DNA from: Cephalotus follicularis
Taxonomy: Eukaryota > Streptophyta > Magnoliopsida > Oxalidales > Cephalotaceae
DNA: 64,000 nucleotides
Reading direction: 5' to 3'
Assembly (NCBI GenBank): GCA_001972305.1
Contig: BDDD01001828.1
Span: forward strand, 124,001 to 188,000
Shown: piece after piece, positions 1-12,800 of the stretch
Numbering within the stretch: position 1 is the first letter of the stretch
Layout of the letters: every line of letters begins with the position of its first letter
Notes under the pieces: model-generated
Database searches by the model: none
What the model was told of the DNA's origin: nothing
The model's input: only the letters and a program-made list of their open reading frames with translations
Position numbers and translations under genes: made by a program

Positions 1-1507
1 TTGAATATCATCCGGAAAAAGCAAATGTTGTTGCAAGCTGTCTTGTATGACTCTTTCACATATTCATGTGCAACCTACATTGCTTGACCGAATCAGAGAT
101 GCTCAGATAGTGGATATTGAATTGCAGAAAGTGGCTATTGCTATTGATGAAGGATTGAAACCCGATTTCTCCCTATGTACAGATGGGTTATTGAGATATA
201 GGAATAGAATTTGCATTCCAGCTGATAGCGAGTTGAAGGAAGAGCTTCTTTCTCAAGCTCATAAATCTCTTCTCTCTGTCCATCCAGGGAGTACGAAGAT
301 GTATCATGACCTAAACCTTAGCTATTGGTGGATTGGCATGAAGAGAGAAATTGTGAAATTTGTATCAAGATGCCTCACTTGTCAGCAAGTTAAGGCAGAG
401 CACCAGAGACCAGCAGGCTTGCTTCAGCCTTTGCTTATTCCTGAGTGGAAATGGGAGCACATTACCATGGATTTCGTGTCTGGGTTGCCCCTGACTTGTG
501 ACAGACATGATGGTATATGGGTTGTGGTCGATTGACTCACAAAGTTGGCCCACTTTCTACCGATCCGGATGACTTATTCTAGAGAAAAGTTGTCCAGATT
601 GTTCATGAAAGAGATTGTTAAAGCATATGGAGCTCCTGTCAGCATTGTTTCGGATCGAGACTCTCGCTTCACTTCCGGGTTTTGGAGGAAGTTACAGGCA
701 GCTATGGGTACATAATTGAATTTCAGCACTGCTTTTCATTCCCAAACAGATGGTTTGTCCGAAAGGACCATTTAGACATTGGAGGACATGCTCCGAGCAT
801 GCGTTCTTGACTTTGGAGGTAGTTGGGATGACTACTTACATTTGATTGAGTTCTCGTATAACAATAGTTATCACGAGAGCATACAGATGGCTCCCTATGA
901 AGCCCTATATGGTAGTAAGTGCCAATCGCCAATTTGTTGGGATCAGGTCGGTGAAAAGAGTATTTTGGGGCCAGAGATTGTACAGATTACCGCAGAGAAA
1001 GTGAAATTGATTAAGGACCGATTGATTGTTGCATAGAGTAGACAGAAAAGCTATGTTGATGTTCATCGCAGAGGCTTGGAGTTTAGTATTAGTGACCATG
1101 TTTTCCTCAAAGTGTCGCCCACTAAAGAAGTCTTGAGATTCAGGAAGAAAGGGAAACCTTCTCCTCGTTTTATTGGATCTTTCGAGGTATTGGATCGGAT
1201 TGGCTGACTTGCTTACAGGCTTTCCTTGCCTCCAGCATTGTCGTGAGTGCATGATGTGTTCCATGTTTCTCAATTGAGGAAATATGTTCGAGATCCTTCA
1301 CACATCATTGAGTATGGTTAGATTCAGCTAGAACCTGACTTATCATTTATCGAGACTCCTATACAGATTGTTGACAAACAGATCAGAGTATTGAGGAACA
1401 AGACCATCCCTTTGGTCAGTGTTCTATGGCAGTATCATGGTTCTATGGAGCGCATATGGGAGCGTGAGGACGATATGAGAGAGACATATCCTTTCCTATT
1501 TGATTGA
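1..1507 (+). pseudogene. Ty3/gypsy (Tekay/Del-type chromovirus) pol 3' part: RNase H end, integrase, chromodomain
   Basis: This is the C-terminal part of a Ty3 polyprotein, whose integrase would insert the element's cDNA into chromosomes. It opens with the end of RNase H (EYHPEKANVVA, near base 5). The integrase zinc finger follows: histidines in AHKSLLSVHPG (about 255-290) and the CLTC pair (about 373-385). The catalytic core shows TMDFVSGL (about 463), VSDRDSRF (about 650) and QTDGLSERTI (about 745), which carry the D, D and E. A chromodomain-like tail (RVLRNKTIPL to about 1500) points to a Tekay/Del chromovirus. All blocks lie in one frame ending at the TGA at 1505-1507, so I see no frameshift. 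In-frame stops near 535, 715, 774, 1036, 1205, 1244 and 1320 kill it. The 5' part lies before the window. Confidence 0.9.
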
Positions 1508-1551
1508 TTGATCGATCGATTAACCGATGAATCTGGGGACCAGATTCTTTT

Positions 1552-1564
1552 AAGGAAGGGAGAA
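1552..1564 (+). other. Polypurine tract of the Tekay-type element
   Basis: A purine run (AAGGAAGGGAGAA) lies 45 bases after the pol stop and directly abuts the TG that starts the LTR. This is the expected position of the plus-strand primer for reverse transcription. Confidence 0.85.
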
Positions 1565-1733
1565 TGTGATGTCCTGAATTCCCTTTGGTACTGTTCATGC
1601 ATACATTGTACCGTATTGGACCGTATCGAATTGTATTGACTTGAGGTATTCCTATACCTATTGTTATTGTATTGGTTATATGCATGTATAGTCAGGATTT
1701 TAGGCTGAGTATCGGAGAGTTGGTCGAATTGAC

Positions 1734-1742
1734 TATATAAAT
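1734..1742 (+). promoter_or_regulatory. TATA box of the Tekay-type LTR
   Basis: TATATAAAT lies 170 bp into the LTR and is followed within 15-60 bp by a pyrimidine-rich leader (TCTCATTTTCTC, then TCTCTCTC), the usual setting of a plant Pol II start site. Confidence 0.6.
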
Positions 1743-2249
1743 CAATTTCTCACTCTCATTTTCTCATTCTTCTCTCTCTCTCTATCCTTCTCCTCCTCGC
1801 TCTCTCCCAGCCGGTTGCCTCCTCCTTAACAGCAGCCCCGGATTGCATCTCCTGTAACAAGGATACCGATTGTAAGTGTGGGTTTCCGATTGAGTGACAT
1901 AGCAGCTGATTCTTGGGTGATTTCAGCCGATTGATCGATCGTTAGGTCAACTTTTGAACCTTCATTGAAGGTAGGACTTCCCTACTTGATTGCCTATTTC
2001 TTTATTCCATAATTGATTGAATGATTGATTGAATTGAGTGATTGTATTGCATTGAATTGAAAAACTAGGGCTTTATTGATTTCTTTGATCTAACCGATCC
2101 AGGAGGATTGAAACTGGATTTTGAAGGTTGTAACAAGTTTTACTAACATCAAATGATTGATTGTAAACCTTGGTTTTCAAAGAATGTATTTAAATTGGAT
2201 TTTGACATGAGATTGGCCCTATTTTCTGCATAAAATCGACTCTGCCCAG

Positions 2250-2585
2250 GAAAGACATCGATCCCTAGCCCATGGACGTCGATGTCTTTTGCTTCAGAGT
2301 GCTGTATCTTTGATTCCGCAGCAAAGACATCGACGTCTTTCAAAGACATCGACGCCTTTACGCCGAGGTGTCTTTCCCCAGGAAAGACATCGATGCCGAA
2401 CATCGATGCGCGTTCCCAGGCTATTTTTATTGAAACGCGTCGACGTCTTTCTCCAAGGACATCGACGTCTTTCGGCCAGATCTCCATATAAATAGAGAAA
2501 GACATCGATGTCTTTCAAAGAAATCGACGTCTTTCCACCGTTTTAAAGATACGTCGACATCTTTCACCAAGGACATTGATGCCTA
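2250..2585 (+). repeat. GACATCGACGTC-type palindrome array in the Tekay LTR
   Basis: About 14 copies of AAAGACATCGACGTCTTT-like palindromes and half-forms occur here, some only about 19-21 bp apart, for example at 2325-2370 and 2425-2500. Many central CG pairs are intact. The ORFs seen here in several frames are a by-product of the repeat. Confidence 0.85.
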
Positions 2586-2705
2586 ATATACAGAAAGGAG
2601 TTTTTAACTATTTAAAACTGGTTTTTTAACTTCTTTTCACGTTGCCACTTGACTGGAGCCTCACTTGAAGTGTTCAAGTGTTTGAAAATTGTTTTAATGA
2701 TTGTA

Positions 2706-2915
2706 CTGACTGATTGATTGCTTAAGTCATGAGTGATGTGAGTCTAAGTAGGTATGTTGGATGCACATTCCCAACTCTCCATTGGATACCGTCACTCGTT
2801 GACTTTGCTTTGACTGATTGCTTGAGTCATAAGTGATGTGAGTCTAAGTCGGTATGTTGGATGCACATTCCCAACTCTCCATTAGATATCGTCACTCATT
2901 GACCTTGCTTATTGA
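2706..2915 (+). repeat. Two-copy tandem repeat, unit about 105 bp
   Basis: Two adjacent copies share the phrase GTGATGTGAGTCTAAGT and the following GGTATGTTGGATGCACATTC up to GTCACTC. They differ by a few substitutions, so the duplication is not recent. Confidence 0.8.
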
Positions 2916-4109
2916 CATTGTAATGATATTGTACTGACACGATTGATTGTATTGTATGGATCCTATAGAGAGACCATATGACTCGTGTCGGCATGTTAGG
3001 TTGTTGACTCTGTCCACCTATTTCGTCGATCGTTTCATTTACTGTACTGTATTGACCCGCTGACGCGCGGTACCGATTTATTGTCGATTGATTCTCCCTT
3101 GAGGATGTAGCTCCCTAACGGTTTCAGTAGCTCCCTAAGGTTGTAGCTCATGGAGACTATATTGACCCAACCATAGGCTAGAAGATCTATGAGTTCCAGA
3201 CCTGATCAGTTTGAGAACTGTAGATAGATCTCTCACCCTTTTTGAGGGACTACCTTCCGTGGGATTGATCACTGCTAACTGATTGACATTGTATTGACCC
3301 CCGGGTCATATGCTCTATAGGATATTGATTGATTGATTGGGTGTTTCATACATCACCGTTGAGTGTCTGCCATTGATTGAATTTTATAGATCCTATTTGT
3401 ATGCTCTGTTATGGGCCATTGTCATACGGGTAGTCTGATCGCCAACTGTACATATGCATTTACCATGTCATGCATTGATATTGTACACCGCACATTGTTA
3501 TTGTATAGATTGTCACCGATATTGCACATTGTACATGCATACATGCTGCATGAGGTTTCTGCTTAGCCAGTGTGGCTAACCCCATCCTTCGGGGTGGGGC
3601 TTTGTTGTACATTTTGTGTGCGGCATAGGTAGGGCAGCAGGTAGCAGCGGACAGAATGACTGAAGACTGGATTTGACCACACGACTGCTTGGGTATCGCG
3701 GAGCTGGTTGTGAAATATTATAATGAAAGATTGAAATGTATTGTATTGTAAAAGACTGGTATTGTAAAGGTATTGTTCTGTTTGGATGGTTTTTTTTGTA
3801 TTGTAACTTCCGCAAATGATATGTATTGAAAAGTTTTAAGTTTTTTCGCACTTTTATATTGGTAGTCCCGACCGTTGTATTGTGTATTCGATTGAGAGTA
3901 ATGCCACGTGTCTGCCCTACGGGCGCGGGGTGTTACATTTTCACAATCTTTCAAAAATATATATTTTGCTTAAAACATACATTTTCGTGTAAAGTAATGA
4001 TTCATAATAATCATGTATGCACTTCCAAAATGGTAAAACATTTCACAATCAGAAATAAATCAAGTCACAATTCAATTTATCACAATACACAATGCACACA
4101 TATGCTCAG

Positions 4110-4485
4110 AATGCAAGTCAGTCCCCAATTGTCGCTTGTCTCCTCTCGACAGTCGGTTGTCCTCTATTTGCAGTCGGCTGCCCTCAATCAACAGTCGGAT
4201 GCCCTCTTGGCAGTCGGCTATTTTCTCTCAACCCTTGTCATTATGCGATGCAAACATATGCTCAAAGCATCTAAACTCTTTTGGCGTCAACACCTAACTC
4301 TAGGCGTCAACGTGTACTCTCTATGCGCCAACGTTTATATCAGTTCTATAGGCGTTAATGTCTACTCTAGGCGTCAACGTTCAATCCAGTCACTTAAGCG
4401 TCGCCGCTTAACTCTTAACGTCGTTTACTCACGTGTAGTAGTACAAAGCGTCGACACTTCTCTTAAAAGCGTCGACTGCCTAGAG
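4110..4485 (-). repeat. Mixed GTCGAC-type array (CAGTCGGCTG then GCGTCGAC forms)
   Basis: Copies of CAGTCGGCTG/CAGTCGGTTG occupy 4125-4230. From 4280 the flanks change to GGCGTCAACG and AGCGTCGACG. Two palindrome types therefore sit side by side in one LTR. Confidence 0.75.
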
Positions 4486-5689
4486 GAACCAAGAGTTCAG
4501 TTCCCGTATAACAGTCCTGTCACACCCCGCTTCACTAACGACATACTAGTCATGGCAATTTAACATAAATCCAGCTTATACAAAATACAATAAGTTTAAA
4601 ACTTTGGTTCCATTAACATCTTACGGAAGCATATAATAATAGGCTAAATAAGTAACCGAACCATGTATCCCATACCACATGTTTCAAACATTTAATACCC
4701 TTAAGCCATTGTCAACTGCCCACAAACGGAGCGCGATCAAAGTCGATCAACGTCATTGATACAATAATACAATGATCCAAAATAAAACATGTCTCAATAC
4801 ATTGTTTTGACATTTATTCAACAAATAAAACTCCATCTCTCCTTTGATTCGGCCGCGGACGGTCGATATCCATATCACAGCATCAATCTGTAATAGTAGA
4901 GGGTTAGCCTTTGTCCTCACTTGGCTAAAATTATAAGTGTAATTTAGGGTCAATGATAATGAATGTCATGTATTGAATGCATTCGTGATGCAATGTACAA
5001 TATATCACAGTACATATATACATATATGTATCTATGCCAATATGTGCAACCATGCCAAGTGGCTACAACCATCAAATCATCAATCATGTCTCAAGGACAA
5101 ACCAAATCAAATCAAATCAAATCACATCAATTCAATTCAAATCAACTGTACGAAGAGCGCCATCATCTCCTGGCCCCGACGTCGTACTCTTACTTCCGCC
5201 CCTGTCTCCCGAGTCACGAAGCAAGGCAACAAATCAGACTCATGATGCTCGCACTCTGTGTTCAGCAATCATGGTACCCCATGTTACTTACACTCAGTGT
5301 TTAATAACATTGTATTTGGGCGTCCCTAGCCATCTCCTGGCCCCTAGGTGAACATCCCTGCCACCAGCCATCGGTGACACTCCGTCACCCTAGCCAATAC
5401 GGCATCAATCACAATCAACAAATCAATTCGAATCAAATCATTTCCAAGTAATTTTTATAAAATATTGGAAACAATACATTTATTTTAAAATGTATTGCAT
5501 CTTTGAAACCATGTTTCAATCCATCAAAAACTTACATTTATCAAACTATACATTTTCATATAAAAAATGGTTAATATAAAATCATGTACACATTTCTAAA
5601 ATGAATAAAACACTTTAGAATCAATCTCATTTCAATCATCAATTCATTTCATATCAAAATGAAGTGCAAACATATGCTCAAGTGCAAGT

Positions 5690-6175
5690 CAGTCCTAAAC
5701 AGTCAGCTGTTCGCCTATCAACAGTCGGCTGTTCTATTTCTGGCAGTCGGCTGGCCCTTTATCAGTCGGTTGTCTCCTCTTGACAGTCGGCTGTTTCACC
5801 TTCGACAGTCGGCTACCCCCTTAACAGTTGACTGTCTTTTCTTGACAGTCAGCTGTTTCGTAAACAGTACACAATTCCTAGATCGCCACTCATCCCAACA
5901 TTGCCACCTCAGCAAATCCGGGTAAAGCGACACATGGACAATTGACTGTCATCCCAAACAGTCGGCTGTGCCATCTACAGTCGGTTGCCCTCTCTAGGCA
6001 GTCGGCTAATCATATTGCATCAGGTAACCTCTATTAGAACACGTGAACAGTGGACTGTCTCTCTTGTACAGTCGGCTGTTTCCCATTGAGCAGTCGGTTG
6101 TTCTTACTAAACAGGTGACTGGAACCCTCAAGCATTTGGGTATCCTCCTTGGACAGTCGGCTGCTCCTACAAGCA
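5690..6175 (-). repeat. CAGTCGGCTG palindrome array, family C
   Basis: In 5690-5870 successive GTCGGC cores are spaced 22, 22, 19, 21, 22, 19 and 21 bp by hand count. A looser second group lies at 5945-6175. Variants are mostly CG-to-TG or CG-to-CA. Confidence 0.85.
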
Positions 6176-6694
6176 GTGCACACAAACAGCAGAAAATACA
6201 TGCAATTCTCATCCCAATTCATTCAAAACAGAGCATTCATCCACATAACACATATTCATCCTCATATCTCAGTCTATTGCATGCATTTCCTCATGAACGT
6301 CCATTATAACGGAACTTAAATCGCATTTATAAAATTTCCCCTACCTTTGAACCCCAAGTTAGGAGTTGCAATCCACCTCTTTAAGTCCCGGATCTGGCGT
6401 TTTTGAACTCCTCAGCGGTTCCAAGTCCAGGTTCGAGCTCCAAGTCCAGACCCCAAGCTTAAAATTGGAGAGACATGGCTTCTCCCCTCTCTTTCTCTTC
6501 ACTGTTGTCACTCCCTTTGCTCACAATTTCCATGTTTCTTCTTGTGTTTTCAAGTGGAGGAAGGAGAAGAGATAAGTGTGTTTTTATGGGGAGTCAAACC
6601 TCCCTTTTTCTCTCCTCTCATGCTGACAAGACGGGCATCAATCACCTCCCATTTTGCTGTGACAAGTCTGGCACGCACTTATGTTGTCTGACCC

Positions 6695-6830
6695 ATGGCA
6701 GTCGGCTGCCTTACCTCAGCAGTCGGCTGTCTCTGCCGACAACCCCAGCCGGCTGTTCCCTCAGCAGTCAGCTGGTTCCACTTAAGGGGGTCCAGTCGAC
6801 TGCTTCCCTTGGGCAGTCGACTGCCCGCCC
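6695..6830 (-). repeat. Second CAGTCGGCTG array, family C
   Basis: About six copies (CAGTCGGCTG, CAGCCGGCTG, CAGTCGACTG) lie close to the start of this minus-strand LTR. Two separate clusters per LTR are also seen in families D and G. Confidence 0.8.
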
Positions 6831-8726
6831 TGGTTCCCACACATTTTACAATTTCCTCTATCTTTTTAGGCAAACTTTAACATCACAATGTGGGAATATC
6901 CATAATTCTCATTAACATAGTACATAAATTACATCGGGGAATACTATATTACATTTAATGAAAATCACGGGCATTACAAGTCCATAGCGTCAACGTTTTC
7001 CTTTAGCCGTCGACGGTTAAAGAAGACCAGAAGATCGTCTTCTTCCACATGTTTCAATACCCGGAAATCAACATGCATAAACAAACATGTAATCCGATCC
7101 AAAATCGTTTCAATCACAATATGCAAGGCAGGTTAGCTACTCATAGTAACCCTAACACGTTTCACACCATTCACACACCTTGGGAAAATCATCCCAAAAC
7201 ATGCATGCAATTCAATCCACAATCACTCTAAAACACGATATGCATGGCAGGTTAACTACTCATATCAACCCTAACACCAATCACGCAATTCACAATCCAT
7301 AAAACATGCATTACATCAATGAAATTACAACATGATTGAACTCAAACTTACATGTATAGCTTCCCCTACCTGGAATTCCAAGTTAGGAATCACAGTCCAC
7401 CTCTTCAAGGTCCACAGCCCCGAAGACACCCTTTATTCACACTGCATATACAACACGTTCTCATTATGATCAACGAACAGAAAACATTGCCGTCACCGAA
7501 ACACCGGACGGATTCCGGCCAACTCACTCAGCTTGTGAAACACCCATAAATGAGTTCCACATTGAATGGTCTACACAGAACCGCTCAAGACTCACCGTGA
7601 ATCAGCGTCGAAAATCGCGCCACGGTCGGCAGTGAGTTGCAACTCACTGAGTCAACTCGCCAGACCTCAACAGGTTCGATCGCCACGCAAAGAAACCACA
7701 CATTCACCAGTTATACACATCCCTTCACAAGACACGCCGAGACTCGGTGCCAAATGCGCGGTCTCAGGCGGCAGTGAGTCGACTCACTAAGTCAACTGAT
7801 TCCGGCTGCACCATGACTCAACGGTGGTCGAAATGGCCAGAGATGGCCTTCTACACCAAAACCCATGCCATCCGCGATGCTCACGGCGTCAGGAAATGCA
7901 CAGAGAGGCGCCCATAGTGGCGGGGAAGAAGAGAAGAAAAGAGAAAAGAGAAGAAGGGGGAAGAGGTTACCGTCCGTAGGCATGCCTGGGTTGCTCGCCG
8001 TCCTATCCCGGTCCGGTAGCTGGCTCCGGCGCTCTCTCTCTTTCTCTCACTCGCTTTCTCTCCCGCTTTCTCTTGCTTCTTTCTCAGGTGCGACCGCACA
8101 AAGTGCCCACAACCCTTTCTTTTGCACGGGCGTGTGATGCGCCCGTGTCCTCTCCCTTTCTCCCTCCCTTTATTCTATTTGCTTCCTCTTTAGTATTTAC
8201 TGGCAAAATACTAAGGTCTAAGTCTCGATTATTCTGCGAATCATGATATAAATTATCAAAACAACCACCAAAATAATCGCAATAATAATGCGAACATTGG
8301 GCTTTATTGTCGTTCATTAAAAATAGGCTTTATTAGCCGTTTTGGCCAACATAATTACGGCTTCAATGCGTAATACCATTTTTATTACTCCGGGCCTTTA
8401 TCGGATTTATCACGACTATACACGCACCAGTTTCATAATAATTATTTTTGAAATTATGGGGCGTTACAACGGTACTACACAGTCAATCCCCATAATCCAT
8501 AACATATAACTAGAGTCAACTCATACGCGTCTATCATACATAACGGATCCATAAATCCACCTCATGGGATTTATTCAAAACATAGAGAGATGTCGTAGTC
8601 TAATCACACCGCTATGGAAGTGTCATGTCCCCGAGCCAGACCTACGACATGCCTATGGTACCTCCATAGGTAGGAAACATCTTAGTATATCCTTATTCAA
8701 AGTTAACATACTTCCTATGGTGAAAG

Positions 8727-11533
8727 TGTAAGGCCCCAAATTTTATAAATAATTATTTTAATATTGGTACAGTGTATGGCCGTATTGAGCCGATGGAGCC
8801 CGAATTAATAAAAGGCATCGCGTATTGGAGCCGCAAATCGTAAGGCCCGAAATGATTAATAAAGCCCATTTTTAATGCGCGACAATAAGGCCATATGTTC
8901 GCATTATTATTGCGATTATTTTGGCACCCGTTCGGATAATTAATATTGTGGTTTGCAGATTAAACGGGACCCAGGCCTTAGTATTTTGGCCAGTAAATAC
9001 CAAGAAGGGAAGCATAATTTAAAAGGAAGGAAAAAGAGAACACACGGGCGCATAAGGCGCCCGTGCAAAGGAAAGTAACCAGGCGTTAAAACGCCTGGTC
9101 TGTGAAATGAAAGAGGGAGAGAGTGAGACAGTGGGAGAGAGACATCGGGAGAGAGAAGCAGAGAGGGAGAGAGACGCCGGAGAGGATGACAGCGAAGGCG
9201 CCAGACCGGGAAGCGAGCGGCGCGACTCCACCCACGGTAACCTCCCCTTTCTCTTCTTCCTTTTCTCTTTCTTTCTTCTGCCCGACGTCGCCCCTGTCAC
9301 GCCGCTGCCATGCGTTCCACTGCCGGTTAGCATCGCGGGTGGGTCCAGTCTTTACCTAGGAGGCCGGCTACACCCATTTCAGTGGTTGGTTTGGCGTCAA
9401 TCGGCCAGAAACGGCCGGATTTAAACTGACGGGTCGACTCAGCGAGTTGACCCGCTGTCGCCTGAGACCGCACAATGTGCACCGAGTCTCAGCGAGTTAA
9501 GGGCATAGATGTGTTTGTATGGTGGTTGTGATGCATTTTATGGTGTTGGCCGGAGCTGAGGACGACCGGCGAGTAAAGTCAGTGAGTTGAACTCACTGGC
9601 CGACCGTGACTGGGCGTTTCGGCGCCGATTCACGGCGAGTTACGGCCACCAATGGACTGGGTGAAGGATTTTAAGGTCGGTTAAGGCGTTTTTGGGTGTT
9701 GACCGGAACAGTTGAAGTCCGGCGAGTTGACTCATTGAGTTGACTCGTTGCCGGCCGTGACAGCGCGTTTCGCGACGAGTCACGATGAGCCTCTGATGGA
9801 TTTGAACATATCGCCCAATGTGGAACCTGTTTTTGGGTTTCGCCGGAGCTAAATGAATTGGCCGGGAACTGGCCGAAGTTTCGATAGCGGATGTTCTTGG
9901 TTTTCGTACGTAGAGTGTAACGGAAATGTGTTGTGCATGCAGGATAAAGGAAATGATCAAGGATAAACGAAACGATCAAGGATTGAGGATTTCTGAGCTT
10001 TACGAGCTCAGTTGCTACGAGGTAGGTTATACTATTGCTTGCATTACATTCATGCATTCTAAATAATTATATGGATTGATGTGTACGAATGGTACTTGCA
10101 TGGATGCATGATTGTATATACATATATACATATATATATATATACAAGTGTACGGATGGATATGCATATTGCATATGACATATGATATAAGGGTTGATAT
10201 TGAATTAACAGGAGATGAGTTCTTGCCTTCTCTTAATTCACGGGCTATGGGATAAATTTTAAAAGGCTTTGAACTGTGTTTGGACATAGTTCCAATGATT
10301 TACGAACAATTTTGCAAACTACATTTTCTATCAAACCGTCGAAGCTTTATGCTTTCAAAACTAAACCAGTCGACGCTTTTATGTGTTAAACTTACAGTCG
10401 ACGCTTTTATGTGTTAAACTTACAGTCGACGCTTTTATGAGTTAAACCAAACAGTCCACGCCTTATGCTTTAAAACAAACCGTTGACGCTTTATACTTGT
10501 GCTTTTTTAAAACTGTTGATGCTCGGGGCTAAGCATCGACGCTTAGTGCCCTATTCAGCCCAAACACACTGTTTTACATGGTTTTCCATCCAAAATGGTT
10601 TTATCTTCAACCGGATTCCATAGAAAGCCTCCCTAAGGCTTTGTAACCTATGGAAATCCTTATGTATCACTTTCGATTTCTAAATCGATGTTCAAGTGAA
10701 GTTTTAAGGAAAGTACTCAATAAAAGAGTTTTACGCAAATGGTTTCTAAATGGTTTTCAAAATGGTCAGGTAGTTCCATTGGGATATCGAGACGTGGATA
10801 TCTTATTTGGACTTCCTTTCCATTGTTTTATGGATTTTAGAATGGTCAGGTACTTCCATTGGGACATCTGGGCACGGATACTCCCATTCGGACTCCCTTT
10901 CCATTCGTTGTAACTTCGATAGGGACCAACCAAATGATATATGAAAAATTGATTTCAAAATGGATTATGGACACAAAATGGCCATTGAATATGAAACAAA
11001 ATGACTCATGATTACAGAAATGATATTACATGTTTTGACGGATGTGGATCCCATGAGATCCTTTACAAAATGGTCCCTATTATTTAAAAACACACATGAT
11101 TTTGGGTCACAACTACGGGATGGATTAATGGGTGTTGATGTAAAAGATATAGACAGGACCCCCCTATTGTGATAAACTACTGTTTCCTCCTTCGGGAGTG
11201 TGGTTGCTGAGGGCTGAGCCCGTATATATACTTAAACTGCTGATTCCTCCTTCGGGAGTGTTGATATATAAATTGAGGTTTTCTTTACAGGGGGTTTAGC
11301 TCTATAAACGAATACTTCATGCCGAAATTTCAGGAGATTTTAAGAGTTAGTTTTTAATTGGATTGATTATTCCGCTGATGTTATATATGGTTCTTCCGCT
11401 TATTTGACTTGGATTTAAAATTTTAAATTTATAGCACTTTTTGGAGTATGAATTATATGATTAAATGGACTGAAGGGAATGAATATCACGCGTCGGATCG
11501 TGGGGGTTTACCCTCGAGGTTTGGGGCGCGACA
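8727..11533 (+). mobile_element. Solo LTR, family B (2,807 bp), TSD GAAAG
   Basis: It is flanked by GAAAG at 8722-8726 and 11534-11538; removing it restores the sequence seen uninterrupted at about 16330. It starts TGTAAGGCCCCAAAT and ends GGTTTGGGGCGCGACA. A GC-rich leader (about 9050-9660) contains a GAGAGA tract and CACG-GTAACC, a possible splice donor. GAG-GTAGGTT follows at 10022. The GTCGACGC array lies at 10335-10550, and a repeated CTCCTTCGGGAGTG phrase at about 11190 and 11250. Confidence 0.92.
10335..10550 (+). repeat. GTCGACGCTTT array, family B
   Basis: About eight copies of CAGTCGACGCTTTT-like motifs. Three consecutive units are nearly identical and spaced 28, 28 and 29 bp, the longer spacing class, which suggests recent local duplication. 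Confidence 0.85.
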
Positions 11534-12590
11534 GAAAGTCATGTTCATATAAATCAATCAGTACACTCTCATAAGTGAAAGTCATACTTGTTTATAAAAC
11601 CGGTAATATTAAACTTCAGAAATAAAATAGATTTTATAAAAGTCCAAACGAACATGTGATAACAAAATCCATACATTTTCACAAGACAAAAGCAGTATCA
11701 AATATGAAAAGTCCGTAGTAAGATCAGTATTGAAATCATTTCAATAAGGTTTTCCAAAATATATTCATAAATTGTTCTCAAACGATATAATTTCACATAA
11801 CACATACTTTCATAATCAGAAATCGACTCATTATTTTCAAAATAAAGAGATGATTATATAACATTTCTTAAACATTTCATAGTCGAATTATAAACCCAGA
11901 TAATATTCACTTTCACAAAAATATCATACCGACTTTATTTCTAATCATATCAAAATACGGAGCATAACGAGGTTAATAAAATTGAAGAGACATATTCATA
12001 AAACAGAATGTATTTCGAATAATTCAGATTTCCAAAAAGAGAATATTCGCACTTAAAACATAGTCCAAACATGATAAAATCCATACTTTCATTAAAACCA
12101 AACATATTCAATTCAGATAAAACCGAACGATAACCAAAATGAAGATTCCATGTTTTATTCGCAAAACAGAACTGAATTTGTACTCTAATAAAATCAGTAA
12201 GAGTGTATCAAGAAACGAAGATTCGTACCTTAAAAACATAGTACAAATTTAATTCCATAAAACAAATAGAGGAACCAAGGAAAGGAAATCGATACCAAAT
12301 ACAAAATCTGAAATTTTCTCAAATAAAATAAGAGAGATAGCTAAGAAAGAAGGACATCTGCACCTTAATCGATCACAGAAATAACTTAGGAGTTGATCAA
12401 CAATTTCTAATTGCCCCTCGTAGCACAAAAATCTAAAAGATGCAAAATAAATCATATAAGGATTCAAAAACTACTTTCGAACATCAAACAGCAGTTTAAC
12501 AGTGTCTAAAACAGACTCCAAATCATCAGAAGAACAAACGGATAACAAAACTTGAAACTAGAAAATTACTGGACAAAACCAGCCGACTGT

Positions 12591-12800
12591 TACTAAATCC
12601 AGTCGACTGTTCAAAGGGTGGCAGTCAACTGTACTGCATAGGCAGTCGACTACATAAACAGGGCTGCAGCCAGTCGACTGTGACAGGGGTCCAGTCGACT
12701 GTGCAAGGCAAAACAGCCGACTGTTTTACCAAGCAGCCGACTACTCAAGCCTAACAGTTGACTGTTTACATAGACAGTCGACTGTTCTGGGCGACAGAAA
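12591..12800 (-). repeat. CAGTCGACTG phased array in the gag-only element's 3' LTR
   Basis: Ten cores (GTCGAC, GCCGAC, GTCAAC, GTTGAC) are spaced 20, 22, 21, 28, 21, 22, 20, 21 and 20 bp in plus-strand order by hand count. The array ends at a TTCTGGGCGACAGAA motif. Confidence 0.9.

Larger units (their letters stand above)
1565..3937 (+). mobile_element. 3' LTR of the Tekay-type Ty3 element (about 2.37 kb)
   Basis: It begins TGTGATGTCCTG after the polypurine tract and ends GCGGGGTGTTACA, giving TG...CA ends. Inside, in order, are a TATA box (1734-1742), a CT-rich leader (about 1755-1805), an AAG-GTAGG motif (1968-1974), a cluster of GACATCGACGTC-type palindromes (2250-2585), a two-copy tandem repeat (about 2706-2915) and a GC hairpin (about 3575-3600). 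The same order of modules recurs in the solo LTRs of this window. The element's 5' LTR lies outside the window, so the TSD cannot be checked. Confidence 0.85.
4518..6978 (-). mobile_element. Solo LTR, family C (2,461 bp), TSD AGTCC
   Basis: It is flanked by AGTCC at 4513-4517 and 6979-6983. On the minus strand it starts TGTAATGCCCGTG and ends AGCGGGGTGTGACA. No PBS, PPT or coding sequence is present, so it is a solo LTR. It has two CAGTCGGCTG clusters (6695-6830 and 5690-6175), a candidate splice donor AAAG-GTAGGGG at about 6345, and near its 3' end (4885-4930) the block TTGTCCTCACTTGGC that is shared with families D and G. Confidence 0.9.
3938..8468 (-). mobile_element. B-type LTR, minus strand, interrupted by solo LTR C; left end cut by the Tekay element
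   Basis: Read on the minus strand it starts TGTAACGCCCC at 8468. Its first 1.5 kb (8468 to 6984) matches the start of the plus-strand B LTR at 8727: the GCGATTATT block, the GGGCGC leader, the GAGTTGACTC stretches and a GC-rich leader. After solo LTR C it resumes at 4517 and runs to 3938, where the Tekay element was inserted. The right flank ACGGT (8469-8473) continues the host LTR; its TSD partner would lie left of the window. Its palindrome cluster mixes CAGTCGGCTG forms (4110-4230) with GCGTCAACGC forms (4280-4480). Confidence 0.75.

Noticed and set aside
3826..4563. 245-codon plus-strand ORF
   Set aside because: It crosses the boundary between the Tekay LTR (ends 3937) and a reversed LTR and runs into solo LTR C; composition is repeat-like with no domain.
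9107..9424. Arginine/glutamate-rich ORFs in GC-rich stretches (9.1-9.4, 37.3-37.7, 50.8-51.1 kb)
   Set aside because: Overlapping open frames on both strands in GA-rich LTR leader DNA; no conserved domain, and the copies do not keep the frame.
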